Source of the DNA: Streptomyces lasiicapitis
GTDB taxonomy: Bacteria > Actinomycetota > Actinomycetes > Streptomycetales > Streptomycetaceae
DNA: 64,000 nucleotides
Direction: 5' to 3'
Assembly (NCBI RefSeq): GCF_014646335.1
Contig: NZ_BMNG01000012.1
Location: 60,906 to 124,905, forward strand
Positions 8,260-18,031 of this stretch are shown here, piece by piece. How positions within the stretch are numbered: position 1 is the stretch's first letter; every line of letters begins with the position of its first letter. The notes below the pieces were generated by a model, which saw nothing but the letters and a program-made list of their open reading frames with translations, was not told where the DNA came from and did no database searches. The translations under genes were made by a program, and so were the position numbers.

Positions 8260-9394
8260 CCATGCGCTGGATCTGATTCGTGCCCTCGACGATCTGCAGC
8301 ACCTTGGCCTCGCGCATGTAGCGCTCGACCGGGAAGTCGGCGGTGTAGCCGTAGCCGCCGAGCACCTGCACGGCGTCCGTCGTGACCTTCATCGCGGTGT
8401 CCGTGCACAGCAACTTGGCCATCGCCGCCTCCTTGGAGAACGGCCTGCCCGCGTCCCGCAGCCGGGCCGCCGCGAGATACAGCGCCCGGCCCGCCTCGAT
8501 CTGCGTCGCCATGTCCGCGAGCATGAAGCGCAGCCCCTGGAAGTCCGCGATCGGGCGTCCGAACTGCCGCCGCTCGGTCGCGTACCGAAGCGCCTCGGCG
8601 AGCGCCGCCTGAGCCACGCCGATCGCGCACGCCGCGATGCCGAGCCGCCCCGAGTCGAGCGCCGAGAGCGCGATCGCGAAGCCCTGCCCCTCGTCCCCGA
8701 TGCGGCGCGCGTCCGGCACCCGTACGCCGTCGAAGTGGAGCTGCGCCGTCGGCGAGCCCTTCATGCCCATCTTCTTCTCCGGCGCCGCGGCCGCGAGCCC
8801 CTCGGCGTCGCCCGGCACCAGGAAGGCCGTGACGCCGCGCGCCCCCTCGCCGCCGGTGCGGGCCAGGACGGTGTAGAAGTCGGCGATGCCGCCGTGCGTG
8901 ATCCACGCCTTCGTACCGGTGATGATCCAGTCGTCGCCGTCGCGCACCGCCTTGGTGCGCAGCGATGCGGCGTCGGATCCTGAGGACGGCTCGGACAGGC
9001 AGTAGGCGCCGAGCAGTCCGCCGCCGAGCATGTCGGGCAGGTGCTCGGTCTGCTGCTCCTTGGTGCCGTAGCCGGCCAGGCCGTGGCAGGCGAGGGAGTG
9101 CACGCTGACGCCGAGGCCGACGGTCAGGCGCGCGGCGGCGAGTTCCTCGAGGACCTGGAGATACACCTCGTACGGCTGGTCGCCGCCGCCGAACTCGGAG
9201 TCGTAGGCGAGGCCGAGCAGGCCCGACTCGGAGAGCAGGGTGAACAGTTCGCGCGGGAAGTGGCCGGCTTCCTCCTCCGCGGCCGCGTGCGGCGCGATCT
9301 CGCGCTGGATCAGCTCACGCACGAGCGCGAACAGATCCCGGGCCTCTTCGGTGGGCAGGTGACGCTCCACCGGCTGTGCGGCTCCCTCGGACAT
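8222..9394 (-). CDS. Acyl-CoA dehydrogenase
   Basis: 390 residues, the standard length for short/medium-chain acyl-CoA dehydrogenases. The family signatures are present: CLSEPSSGSDAASLRTKA (FAD/substrate binding), WITHGGIADFYTVLART, QFGRPIADFQGLRFMLADM, and the catalytic base in YMREAKVLQIVEGTNQIQ (Glu at about 370). It oxidises an acyl-CoA to the 2-enoyl-CoA with FAD, passing electrons to ETF; cytoplasmic. Chain length cannot be judged. It stands alone, convergent with 7690-8259 and divergent from chitinase 1. ATG start with GGGAGAGGAG upstream. Confidence 0.93.
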   Translation of the reverse strand: MSEGAAQPVERHLPTEEARDLFALVRELIQREIAPHAAAEEEAGHFPRELFTLLSESGLLGLAYDSEFGGGDQPYEVYLQVLEELAAARLTVGLGVSVHSLACHGLAGYGTKEQQTEHLPDMLGGGLLGAYCLSEPSSGSDAASLRTKAVRDGDDWIITGTKAWITHGGIADFYTVLARTGGEGARGVTAFLVPGDAEGLAAAAPEKKMGMKGSPTAQLHFDGVRVPDARRIGDEGQGFAIALSALDSGRLGIAACAIGVAQAALAEALRYATERRQFGRPIADFQGLRFMLADMATQIEAGRALYLAAARLRDAGRPFSKEAAMAKLLCTDTAMKVTTDAVQVLGGYGYTADFPVERYMREAKVLQIVEGTNQIQRMVIARHLAGPDSR

Positions 9395-9633
9395 GGCGCT
9401 CTCCTCTCCCTGTAGGGCGCTTCAGCGGGCTCGCGCACGGGGTGTGGCGCCGCCGCCGGGGACACTGCCAAGCCGATGCTCCCCCTCCGGGTCGCGGAGG
9501 CGGCTGACCAGCGACTGTGGCGCGTTGAGTATGCCCGATCGGCGGCACGCCGTCACGGGTTCACGGACCGATCGGCTGATCTTCATCGACCCGTGTCCGG
9601 TCGGGCGGTACGGGCGCGGCAGCCCGCGGGAAT

Positions 9634-9674
9634 TGGTCCGAACCATTGACGCAATGGTCTAGTCCTCCTAGAGT
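9634..9674 (+). promoter_or_regulatory. Chitinase 1 promoter with 12-bp direct repeat
   Basis: TGGTCCGAACCA at 9634-9645 and TGGTCTAGTCCT at 9655-9666 flank and overlap a promoter: -35 TTGACG (9646-9651), 17-bp spacer, -10 TAGAGT (9669-9674). Direct repeats of this type (consensus TGGTCCAGACCT) are the known cis element for chitin induction and glucose repression of Streptomyces chitinase genes, and the second half resembles the DasR site core TGGTCTAGACCA. The same arrangement precedes chitinase 2 at 34407-34448. The rest of the 383-bp gap (9395-9777) shows nothing else. Confidence 0.85.
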
Positions 9675-9777
9675 CCAGCGGCACAAGACGTCTTCGCGTT
9701 CATGCCAATTCAACGCGCGACTACGTGCAGGTCCGCACCACCCCCACTTGCTCCCCTCCCCCACGAGGAGAACAGCG

Positions 9778-11040
<1,263 letters not shown>

Positions 11041-11064
11041 CAGTCGCCGTACGACAGTTATGGG

Positions 11065-11092
11065 GGGGCGGGAGCCGACGGGCTCCCGCCCC
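11065..11092. terminator. Terminator after chitinase 1
   Basis: GGGGCGGGAGCC and GGCTCCCGCCCC pair perfectly over 12 bp with a GACG loop. It lies 24 bp past the chitinase stop and 4 bp past the tetR stop on the other strand, so it can serve both. Confidence 0.85.
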
Positions 11093-11096
11093 TTCG

Positions 11097-11765
11097 TCAT
11101 GCGGCCGGCGGGGCGGGGAAGGCGGGCTCGAACTCCTCGATGACGCCCAGCGTCTCGCGCAGCATGCGCACCAGGTAGTCGCGCACGGTGTCGCGCTCCA
11201 GCTCCCGCGCCGCCCCGATCCAGTCCAGCGTGACGCCCTCCACGCTGCACAGCCAGCCGAGCAGCGCCGTGCGCACCAGGGCCGGGACGTCGCGCCGTCC
11301 GTACGCCCCGTCGGCGATCGTGCCGATCATGGCCTCGCGCACACCGTCGCGTATGGCGTGGACCTCCGCGTCGAAGCCGACGCCGCCGCTGACGATGGTG
11401 CGGTAGGCCGCCTGGTGGTGCTCGGCGTAGCGCAGATAGCCGTCGATGGTGCGGTGCACCCGCTCCGTGGGCGGGAGTTCGGTGCCGCTGCCCGCGCGTT
11501 CGACCAGGTCGGCGACGGAGTCCTCGATGATCGCGAGGTAGTAGCCGCGTTTGGACTTGAAGTAGTAGTAGATCAGCCCCTTGGCGACGCGCGCCTGTCT
11601 TGCGATGTCGTCCATCGACAGCGCGTCGTAGGACGTGTCGGCGAACAGCTTCCGGCCGATGACGATGAGTTCGGCGCGGCGCGCCACGGAGCGGTCGGTG
11701 CCGCGTGCCTGCGGGCGTTCGCCGTCGCGGGAACGATCGGTACCGCGCTGTTGACTATTATTCAA
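11097..11765 (-). CDS. TetR family transcriptional regulator
   Basis: 222 residues if started at the TTG at 11765. The N-terminal HTH is clear (LFADTSYDALSMDDIARQARVAKGLIYYYFKSKRGYY, residues about 40-76); the rest is the helical ligand/dimer domain. The TTG has a weak AGGG site. A GTG at 11687 would give 196 residues and still keep the whole HTH, and would leave the palindrome at 11751-11765 outside the gene as an operator. It is divergent from the DUF6230 operon, its likely target. The ligand is unknown. Confidence 0.85.
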   Translation of the reverse strand: MNNSQQRGTDRSRDGERPQARGTDRSVARRAELIVIGRKLFADTSYDALSMDDIARQARVAKGLIYYYFKSKRGYYLAIIEDSVADLVERAGSGTELPPTERVHRTIDGYLRYAEHHQAAYRTIVSGGVGFDAEVHAIRDGVREAMIGTIADGAYGRRDVPALVRTALLGWLCSVEGVTLDWIGAARELERDTVRDYLVRMLRETLGVIEEFEPAFPAPPAA

Positions 11766-11780
11766 TTTCGGCCCTAGTCT
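11751..11780 (+). promoter_or_regulatory. Promoter of DUF6230 operon with TetR-like palindrome
   Basis: TTGACT (11751-11756) and TAGTCT (11775-11780) are separated by 18 bp. The -35 forms one arm of the AT-rich, 15-bp near-palindrome TTGACTATTATTCAA (6 of 7 pairs match), unusual in this GC-rich DNA and well placed for repression by the divergent TetR protein. Confidence 0.5.
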
Positions 11781-11905
11781 CCAACTGCCTCGGAATCAGC
11801 CGCAGTATGGCAGACCCACGTCGCCTGCCCGGACCGGCGCGAGACCCGAAGGCGCATCGCCACGCACTCCCCTTACGCACCGGAACGACGTACGGGAGGA
11901 AGACA

Positions 11906-12520
11906 GTGAGCACGGCGAAGAGAGCATTGCCCGAGGGCAGAACCAACTGGAAGAAGACGGCTGTCGTCGCGCTGCCCGCGGTCCTCGCGGTCGGCGCGAT
12001 GGCGTCCGTGATGGCGGAGGGCGCGCTCGCCGCGTCCTTCGCGGTGTCCGGCACCAGTTTCCAGGTCTCGTCGGGGAAGCTGACCAGCCAGGGCCTCGCG
12101 AGCTATGTGCAGATCGACCGGGACGTCGACGGCAAGGGCCACCCCGTGGCGCTGCTCGGCATCGGCGACGCGACGCTGTCCGACATCTGTCAGGCGGCCG
12201 AGGTCAAGACCCCGATCGGCACGGTGGTGTTCAAGCTGACGGCGGGCGGCTCCGCGGGCAACGTCACCGCGAGCAGCCTCATCATCGACGGCGAGGACCT
12301 GGTGGGCGACGCCCGCTTCGGGACCGCGCAGATCGGCCGGGACGCCTCGACGCTGGACGAGGTGCCCGGGGTCAAGGGCGACAAGGGCAAGTTCGGGCTC
12401 CAGGCCGGGGACATCGAGGTGGCCAAGGTCCGCTCCCACGCCTGGTCGGCCACCGGCGGGAACTTCCGCCTCAAAGGCATGAAGGTCGACGTCAGCCTCG
12501 GCGGCAAGAAGTGCTTCTGA
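11906..12520 (+). CDS. DUF6230 family protein
   Basis: 204 residues. A basic N-terminus (STAKRALPEGRTNWKK) precedes one hydrophobic segment (about 20-45, VVALPAVLAVGAMASVMAEGAL), which is a signal anchor or signal peptide. The exported part is beta-rich and resembles a filled sheet (FAVSGTSFQVSSGKLTSQGL ... GNFRLKGMKVDVSLGGKKCF). Members are often mislabelled cholesterol esterase. They nearly always precede a DUF6114 gene, as here. GTG with a GGGAGGA site. The function is unknown; the localisation suggests a cell-envelope role. Confidence 0.8.
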   Translation: MSTAKRALPEGRTNWKKTAVVALPAVLAVGAMASVMAEGALAASFAVSGTSFQVSSGKLTSQGLASYVQIDRDVDGKGHPVALLGIGDATLSDICQAAEVKTPIGTVVFKLTAGGSAGNVTASSLIIDGEDLVGDARFGTAQIGRDASTLDEVPGVKGDKGKFGLQAGDIEVAKVRSHAWSATGGNFRLKGMKVDVSLGGKKCF

Positions 12521-13473
12521 GCGGCCCTGCCACCCCGCGCGCCGGGGGCTGGCTCGACGAACGCCTTCCGCTGCGGGACCTGCGGCGCGTCCTGCGCAAG
12601 TGGCGGCGCACCCGGCCCTTCTGGGGCGGTCTGCTGCTGATCCTGGGCGGGGCCGAGCTGCTGCTCGTGCCGCTGTCGCCGCTGACGGTCCTGGTGAGTC
12701 TCGGGATCGGCGGGATCGCCGCGATCGGCATCGGGATCGCACTGATGGCCGCCGGGTTGTTCCTGTGGCTGCTGCCGCACACACACCACTATGTGTCCGT
12801 CAACGCCCTGATCCTGTCGGTGCTCTCGTTCGCGGCGACGAATCTCGGCGGGTTCCTGATCGGCATGCTGCTCGGGATCGTGGGCAGCGCGATGGGCTTC
12901 GGCTGGACGCCCGTCCCGGACGACGACCAGGAGGCGGCCGGGCGGCCGAGGGTGCGCGACGGGCAGGGCACGCGGACGCTTGCCGTACTCCTGCCGGTGG
13001 TGCTCGCCGGGGCGGTGCTGTGGGGCGCCGTCCCGGCGCGGGCGGCGCCCGGGGACGACGCGGTCGTGGCGGCCCGGACGCCGCCGACGATCACGACGAC
13101 GCTGTTCGCGCCGCAGGGCTTCATCGTCGCGGGCGTCACCGACGTCCCCACCGCCGATGGCCCGCTGAAGGTGATGGTGCTGCGCATGAAGGCGGCCTCG
13201 CTCACCGACTACCGCCTCACGACCCGCGACGGCAGCCGTGAACTCACCCTGGGCGCCGACACCTTGGACCTCAGCGGCCAGGTCACGCTCTATCTGACCA
13301 AGTTCAAGGGCTGCATCGAGGGCATCCTCTGTCTGACCTTCACGCCGGACAAGCTGCCGGTGCCGCCGCTCGTCCCGCCGTTCGTCTTCATGACGGAGGT
13401 CAGCGCCGAGCAGGCGCTCGTCACCTCCGACTCGATCGTCGCGGGCGGGCTGAAGCTGGGGGCGCGGGCGTGA
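12511..13473 (+). CDS. DUF6114 family membrane protein
   Basis: 320 residues. A cytoplasmic N-terminus (RDLRRVLRKWRRTRPFW) is followed by three to four membrane helices (about 40-135: LLLILGGAELLLVPL, SLGIGGIAAIGIGIALMAAGLFLWLLP, LILSVLSFAATNLGGFLIGMLLGIVGSAMGF). A further hydrophobic segment near 155-175 precedes an exported C-terminal domain whose beta pattern recalls DUF6230. GTG start lies inside the last codons of the DUF6230 gene (10-bp overlap) with no good ribosome site, so translation should be coupled. The two proteins probably act together in the envelope. Confidence 0.8.
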   Translation: MLLSGPATPRAGGWLDERLPLRDLRRVLRKWRRTRPFWGGLLLILGGAELLLVPLSPLTVLVSLGIGGIAAIGIGIALMAAGLFLWLLPHTHHYVSVNALILSVLSFAATNLGGFLIGMLLGIVGSAMGFGWTPVPDDDQEAAGRPRVRDGQGTRTLAVLLPVVLAGAVLWGAVPARAAPGDDAVVAARTPPTITTTLFAPQGFIVAGVTDVPTADGPLKVMVLRMKAASLTDYRLTTRDGSRELTLGADTLDLSGQVTLYLTKFKGCIEGILCLTFTPDKLPVPPLVPPFVFMTEVSAEQALVTSDSIVAGGLKLGARA

Positions 13474-13515
13474 CCCGGGCAGCCTGGCCCCCGTGATCCG
13501 GAAGGGAGCGCCGCC

Positions 13516-14484
13516 GTGATCCAGATTCAGGCCGCGCTGTTCTGGGCGTACGCGGCGGGCGCGACGTTCGCGCTCGCCGCGGGCCGCCAGCTCCAGGTGT
13601 GGGAGCGGATCAACGCGGGCGAGGGCCCGCGCACCCGCAGCCGCGCCGCCAACCCCTATCTGGCGCTGACGGTCCTGTTCGCGGCCGTCCTGATGGTGCC
13701 GACCGGCCTGTTCGTCCTCTGGCAGAACCCGTCGTGGGCGACCATGCACGTGGCCGGCGGCCACGACGACGTGTGGGCGGGCTTCGTCCTGTTCTACGCG
13801 GGCGGGATCCCCGTCGCCGCGGTCCTCGGGTTCCTCGCGGCCCAGACGCTGGTGCTGGTGGGCGCCGGGTACTGGGCGTACCTGCAGTGCGTGGGCGGCT
13901 ACTTCCTGCTGTTCGGCACGCTCGTGCACGGGTGGGACGGCAGCGGCTACGAACGGTTCCTGTCCCCGGGCGCGCGCGACTGGGCGGACTGGCCGCAGGA
14001 CAGCGTCGTCAACAACGCCCTGGACTTCCTGACGTCCGGCACGTTCCTCGCGCTGCTCGTCTTCGGCGCCGCCGTCATCGGGACGATGCTGATGACGGAG
14101 ATCGGCTGGCTCATGGAGGGCTGGTCGCTGCCCGGCGCGGACGAGGACCGCAAGGTCCACCGCGTGCTCGCGATCGCCATCGCGGGTGCCGGGGTGTACG
14201 GCCTGCCGTTCCTCGGCGCGGTCACCGCGAGCGCGCTGGTGCGGCTGCTCGGCGGGTGGCTGGGGCTGCCGCTGTTCGCGGTGCTCGCGGGTGTCGTACT
14301 GCTGCCGGGGCGGTCGCCGGTGCGGCGGCTGTACGGCCTGGTGGGGGTGCCGCACCGGCATTGGCGGGCGGATCTCGACCTGACGGAGGGGTCCGGCTCG
14401 GCTGTGTCCGGACCCGGCTCACCGGGCCAGGGCTCACCTGGTCCCGGCGGTGAGACTCAGGTCACAGAAGGCCGGTCTGGCTGA
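13516..14484 (+). CDS. Multi-pass membrane protein of unknown function
   Basis: 322 residues with about seven predicted membrane segments (for example ALFWAYAAGATFALAAG at the start, YLALTVLFAAVLMVPTGLFVLW, AGFVLFYAGGIPVAAVLGFLAAQTLVLVGAGYWA, FLALLVFGAAVIGTMLMTEIGWLM). The last 40 residues are a Gly/Ser/Pro-rich tail. GTG with GAAGGGAG upstream, 42 bp after the DUF6114 gene, so it looks like the third gene of that operon. I do not recognise a transporter signature. Its 3' end overlaps the small antisense ORF at 14462. Confidence 0.7.
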   Translation: MIQIQAALFWAYAAGATFALAAGRQLQVWERINAGEGPRTRSRAANPYLALTVLFAAVLMVPTGLFVLWQNPSWATMHVAGGHDDVWAGFVLFYAGGIPVAAVLGFLAAQTLVLVGAGYWAYLQCVGGYFLLFGTLVHGWDGSGYERFLSPGARDWADWPQDSVVNNALDFLTSGTFLALLVFGAAVIGTMLMTEIGWLMEGWSLPGADEDRKVHRVLAIAIAGAGVYGLPFLGAVTASALVRLLGGWLGLPLFAVLAGVVLLPGRSPVRRLYGLVGVPHRHWRADLDLTEGSGSAVSGPGSPGQGSPGPGGETQVTEGRSG

Positions 14485-14623
14485 CCAGCATCGCGAGAAC
14501 GACGACGAGGGTCCAGCCTGCGAGGTGCTCCAGGACGTTCGGTCCGTCCTTGGGGCCGCCGGTGCGGGCCTTGGGGCGGGCGGCGGCGGCAGAGGTCGCG
14601 GCGGTCGCTGAGGTCGCGGTCAT
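14462..14623 (-). CDS. Small single-pass membrane protein
   Basis: 53 residues: an Ala/Thr-rich N-terminus (MTATSATAATSAAAARPKAR), a polar linker (GGPKDGPNVLEHLAG) and a C-terminal hydrophobic helix WTLVVVLAMLVSQTGLL ending at the stop. ATG is preceded by GAGAAG. Small tail-anchored-like proteins of this type are common hypothetical genes in Streptomyces. It is convergent with the membrane protein gene and overlaps it by 23 bp. Function unknown. Confidence 0.5.
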   Translation of the reverse strand: MTATSATAATSAAAARPKARTGGPKDGPNVLEHLAGWTLVVVLAMLVSQTGLL

Positions 14624-14829
14624 ATGGCTTCTCGCTGACGTTCTTCGGCGGCGCTCGGCCTCCCCCGGCCGCGCCGACAGTGGACATTCCCCCCACTGGC
14701 TCCTCCCACCATGCCAGCCGTACCCGGAATCGTGGGCGAGACGTTGGTCACCCATGACCACAACTGCGGCGGATCGCCGTGCGTCTAAGACGGCGTACGT
14801 CCGCGCAGCATCCGACCGAAAGGTTTCCG

Positions 14830-16317
14830 ATGAGCACGATCAGGACGCCCCGCCGCAGGAACCGCAGAGCAGGGCTCGCCCTCGCGGCGGCCGTGACGGC
14901 GGCGGCCGCCCTCACCGGACCGGTCTCGTACGCCACTCCCGCGGCAGCGGAGAAGCCCACGCCCGGGGCTCCCGGGCTCGGCGACCCGATGTTCCCCCTC
15001 GACGGCAACGGCGGATACACCGTCGACCGCTACTACCTGGACTTCGACTGGCAGGCCCCGAAGACCCCCTTCGGCGCGTCGGCCACCATCAAGGCCACCG
15101 CCACCCAGTCCCTGTCCCGCTTCAACCTCGACTTCGGCGGCAACACCCTGCACGCGGTCACCGTCGACGGCAAGGCGGCCGGCACCGCGCGCGAGGGCGA
15201 CGAGCTGACGGTCACGCCCAAGTCGCCCATCGCCAAGGGCCGTTCGTTCACCGTCAAGGTCACGTACACCGCCGACCCCACCCAGACCAGGCACCGCGAC
15301 GACGCCATCGAGGACTACGGCTGGATCCCCACGCCCGACGGCACGGTCGTCTACCCGCAGCCCAACGGCGCCCGCCTGATCTTCCCCGCCAACGACCACC
15401 CGAGCCAGCGCGCGCCCATCACCTTCCGCATCACCACGCCGAAGGACCTGACGGCCGTCGCCAACGGCAAGCTGACCGGCAAGGCCGAGGTGGCCGGGGA
15501 CCGGGTGCGCTGGACGTACGACTCCGAGCAGCCGCTCTCCACCCAGCTCGTGCAGCTCGCCGTCGGCAAGTTCACGATGGTCGACAGCACGGGGCCCGGC
15601 GGCCTGCCGCTGCGCGACATCGTCCCGGACGCGCTGGTCGAGCCGACCGCGAAGTACCGCAAGCTCACCCCCGACCATGTGGCGTGGCTGGAGAAGAAGC
15701 TCGGCAAGTACCCCTTCGACCGCTACGGCATCCTCGTCGGCGACACCGACCTGGGCGTCGCCCTGGAGACCCAGACCCTGTCGCTCGTCCCCAAGGCCGA
15801 CCTGCTCGGCACGCAGGTCGACGCCGAGCGGAACCTGGTGCACGAGCTGACCCACCAGTGGTTCGGCGACAGCGTCGCCCTGGAGAGCTGGTCCGACCTG
15901 TGGGTCAGCGAGGGCCACGCCCGCTTCTACGAGCGCCTGTACTCCGAGGAGCACGGCGGCGACAGCTTCGAGGCCGCCATGAAGGCCGCGTACAAGGCGC
16001 ACGACCAGTGGCGCCGCGACTTCGGCGCGCCCGCTGAGCCCACCGAGCCGAACCTCTTCAAGCGCATGCGCTACGACGGCTCGACACTCGTCCTGTACGC
16101 GCTGCGCGAGAAGGTCGGCGACGCCACCTTCCAGAAGATCGAGCGGGCCTGGGTCAGCAAGTACCGCGGCAAGACCGCGAGCACCCAGGACTACATCGAC
16201 CTGGCGTCGAAGGTCTCCGGCGAGGACCTGGCGGGCTTCCTCAAGCCCTGGCTGTACGGCCCGAAGACCCCGCCGATGCCGGGGCACCCGGACTGGGTGG
16301 TGGATCCGGCTACCTGA
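14830..16317 (+). CDS. Secreted M1 family metallopeptidase
   Basis: 495 residues. Signal peptide at 1-40 (RRNRRAGLALAAAVTAAAALTGPVSYATPAAA). The N-terminal beta-saddle domain (about 55-245) leads to the gluzincin catalytic domain with HELTHQWFGDSV (His338, Glu339, His342) and SEGHARFYE (Glu361), the HExxH-18-E zinc site. The usual GAMEN exopeptidase motif is replaced by VALETQTL, and the C-terminal superhelical domain of full-length aminopeptidase N is absent, as in short secreted M1 enzymes. It probably trims peptides outside the cell. Start chosen at 14830, after GAAAGG; an ATG 17 codons earlier lacks a ribosome site. Confidence 0.9.
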   Translation: MSTIRTPRRRNRRAGLALAAAVTAAAALTGPVSYATPAAAEKPTPGAPGLGDPMFPLDGNGGYTVDRYYLDFDWQAPKTPFGASATIKATATQSLSRFNLDFGGNTLHAVTVDGKAAGTAREGDELTVTPKSPIAKGRSFTVKVTYTADPTQTRHRDDAIEDYGWIPTPDGTVVYPQPNGARLIFPANDHPSQRAPITFRITTPKDLTAVANGKLTGKAEVAGDRVRWTYDSEQPLSTQLVQLAVGKFTMVDSTGPGGLPLRDIVPDALVEPTAKYRKLTPDHVAWLEKKLGKYPFDRYGILVGDTDLGVALETQTLSLVPKADLLGTQVDAERNLVHELTHQWFGDSVALESWSDLWVSEGHARFYERLYSEEHGGDSFEAAMKAAYKAHDQWRRDFGAPAEPTEPNLFKRMRYDGSTLVLYALREKVGDATFQKIERAWVSKYRGKTASTQDYIDLASKVSGEDLAGFLKPWLYGPKTPPMPGHPDWVVDPAT

Positions 16318-16345
16318 GAGATCCGGATCTGAGCGACCTGGGCAA

Positions 16346-16380
16346 GGGGCCCCGTCTCATCGAGAACGGGACGGGGCCCT
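16346..16380. terminator. Bidirectional terminator
   Basis: GGGCCCCGT (16347-16355) pairs with ACGGGGCCC (16371-16379). It lies between the convergent M1 peptidase and C39-like peptidase genes. Confidence 0.75.
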
Positions 16381-16384
16381 CCCC

Positions 16385-17800
16385 TCAGCGCACGCCGACA
16401 GCGGCCAGCGCGCGGGCCTGCTCCTTCGTCGGTGTCACGGGGAAGTACAGATAACAGACCCCGCCCGTCCCGGACACCACCGTGCCCTGGGAGTTCTTGC
16501 GCTTGGTGCGCAGCCAGATGTTCTCCCACTCGCGCCGCTTGTAGACGCGGCGCACCGCCGGATTGCTGGGCGACGCCGGGTCGTTGGCGATCACGTCGCC
16601 GCTCTCGGTGAAGCCGACGACGGTCATCAGATGGCCCGCGGTGCCGTAACCGGCGCCGGTCAGCTCCTCCTTGAGGAAGGACTGCGACGTGATGGCCGGG
16701 ATGCCCGCGCGGATCAGCGTCTCGAGCTCGGTGAGCGAGCCGAGCCGGGTGACGACGGCCTGCATGTCCTTGTACGTGGCCGCGTACGCGGCGTTGAACG
16801 GCCAGTTGCCGCAGCCGCCGTACTGGTAGTCGTAGGTGAAGCGGGCCGCGTGGCACACCTGCGGGTCGGCGAAGGCCGGGTCGACCCAGGCCAGGTCGTC
16901 CGCCGTGGGCCTGCGCCCCCAGTACTCGAGGATCATCTGCGACGACGTGGGGCTGCACCAGGCCTCGCCGCCGTTGTCGTACTCCGGGTACTGCCCCTTG
17001 TGGATCTCCTGCGAGTAGCGCGGCACCTTCAGCTCCTTGGCGAGCCCCGGCTCGGAGGCCGGCACCGTGAAGCGGTCGGGAACCGCGGAGGCCATCGCGC
17101 CGAGCCGCCACACCGTGGGCGTGACCGCGCTGCCCGGCTTGCGGTACAGCGTCAGACGCAGCCGGTACGAGACCACGCGCAGGCCGCTCGCGGTGTCGTC
17201 GACGGACAGGGTGTCCGTCCAGACGCTCGTCTTGCCGTCGCTCTGGTCGTCCACCGACGTCCGCCTTATGACGGCGGCCTGCGCCTCCTGCCGGTCGTCG
17301 CCCGAGTTCCAGCGGCCGAGGACGTACCAGGGGGAGGTGGCGCCGTCGGAGTACGTGGCCTCCAGGTCGACCTGGATCCAGGTCCCGGTGGGGGTGCGGG
17401 CGTTCCAGGAGGCGATGACCTCCGTGGCGGGCACGGCGCCGCGGTGCGCGGGGCCGGTCCACCGGGCGTACTCCCAGGTGGTGGCCTTGCCGGTGTGCGG
17501 GTCGGTGTAGTCGAGGGTGCCGGCCGGGGTGGCGATCTCCACGCCGGGGCGGCCCTTGGGGACGGTGCGGGTGCCGCTCGCCGTTCCGGCGCTCCAGTCC
17601 TTGCGGGAGGTCCAGAAGCGGTTGTCCACGAGGCGGTCGGCGCGGCGCGTGCGGCGGCGGGCCGCGGGAGTGGCCCCCGTGGGGGACGTAGTGGCTGCCG
17701 TGGCCACTGTGGCTGTTGTGGCCGCGACGGCGGCCACCGCCGCGGCGCCCGCCGCCGTGGCGAGGAGTCTTCTGCGGGACATGTCTTCAGCTCGGTCCAT
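16385..17800 (-). CDS. Tat-exported C39-like cysteine peptidase
   Basis: 471 residues. The N-terminus has a twin-arginine signal (MSRRRLLATAAGAAAVAAVAA). Residues 60-240 form a beta-sandwich-like domain. The C-terminal domain (about 250-470) is a papain-like peptidase of the C39_2 type: GGEAWCSPTSSQMILEYWG (Cys282), AGHLMTVVGF (His) and VIANDPASPSN (Asp/Asn). No ABC transporter is fused, unlike bacteriocin-processing C39 proteins, so it is a stand-alone exported protease or amidase. The start at 17800 (MDRAED) or at 17782 (MSRRR, with its own GAGCTGAAG site) are both possible. Confidence 0.82.
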   Translation of the reverse strand: MDRAEDMSRRRLLATAAGAAAVAAVAATTATVATAATTSPTGATPAARRRTRRADRLVDNRFWTSRKDWSAGTASGTRTVPKGRPGVEIATPAGTLDYTDPHTGKATTWEYARWTGPAHRGAVPATEVIASWNARTPTGTWIQVDLEATYSDGATSPWYVLGRWNSGDDRQEAQAAVIRRTSVDDQSDGKTSVWTDTLSVDDTASGLRVVSYRLRLTLYRKPGSAVTPTVWRLGAMASAVPDRFTVPASEPGLAKELKVPRYSQEIHKGQYPEYDNGGEAWCSPTSSQMILEYWGRRPTADDLAWVDPAFADPQVCHAARFTYDYQYGGCGNWPFNAAYAATYKDMQAVVTRLGSLTELETLIRAGIPAITSQSFLKEELTGAGYGTAGHLMTVVGFTESGDVIANDPASPSNPAVRRVYKRREWENIWLRTKRKNSQGTVVSGTGGVCYLYFPVTPTKEQARALAAVGVR

Positions 17801-18031
17801 GGACGGGAACCCCCGGTCGATGGTTTCCGGCCGCAGCCGGACGGTGATGGTCAGGTACACGACAGTGCGCCAACTATGGCCGGTCGCCGACGGGTTCTGC
17901 CAGCGCTCCGACCCTGACGGCGCCCACCAATATTGGCCTTCACCACTGGTATGACCTGGGACGGCGCGCTGAACCGCGCACAAGGGGCGCGAACGGCCCC
18001 TGCGCGCCCCCGGCCCGTAGGCTGACCGGCG

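Noticed and set aside
12190..14361. Long minus-strand frame antisense to the DUF6114 operon
   Set aside because: It is His/Arg/Gln-rich without domains, while the plus strand encodes coupled membrane proteins.
16385..17800. Bacteriocin-processing ABC transporter peptidase
   Set aside because: There is a C39-like domain only; no membrane or ATPase domain and no precursor peptide are next to it, and it has a Tat signal.
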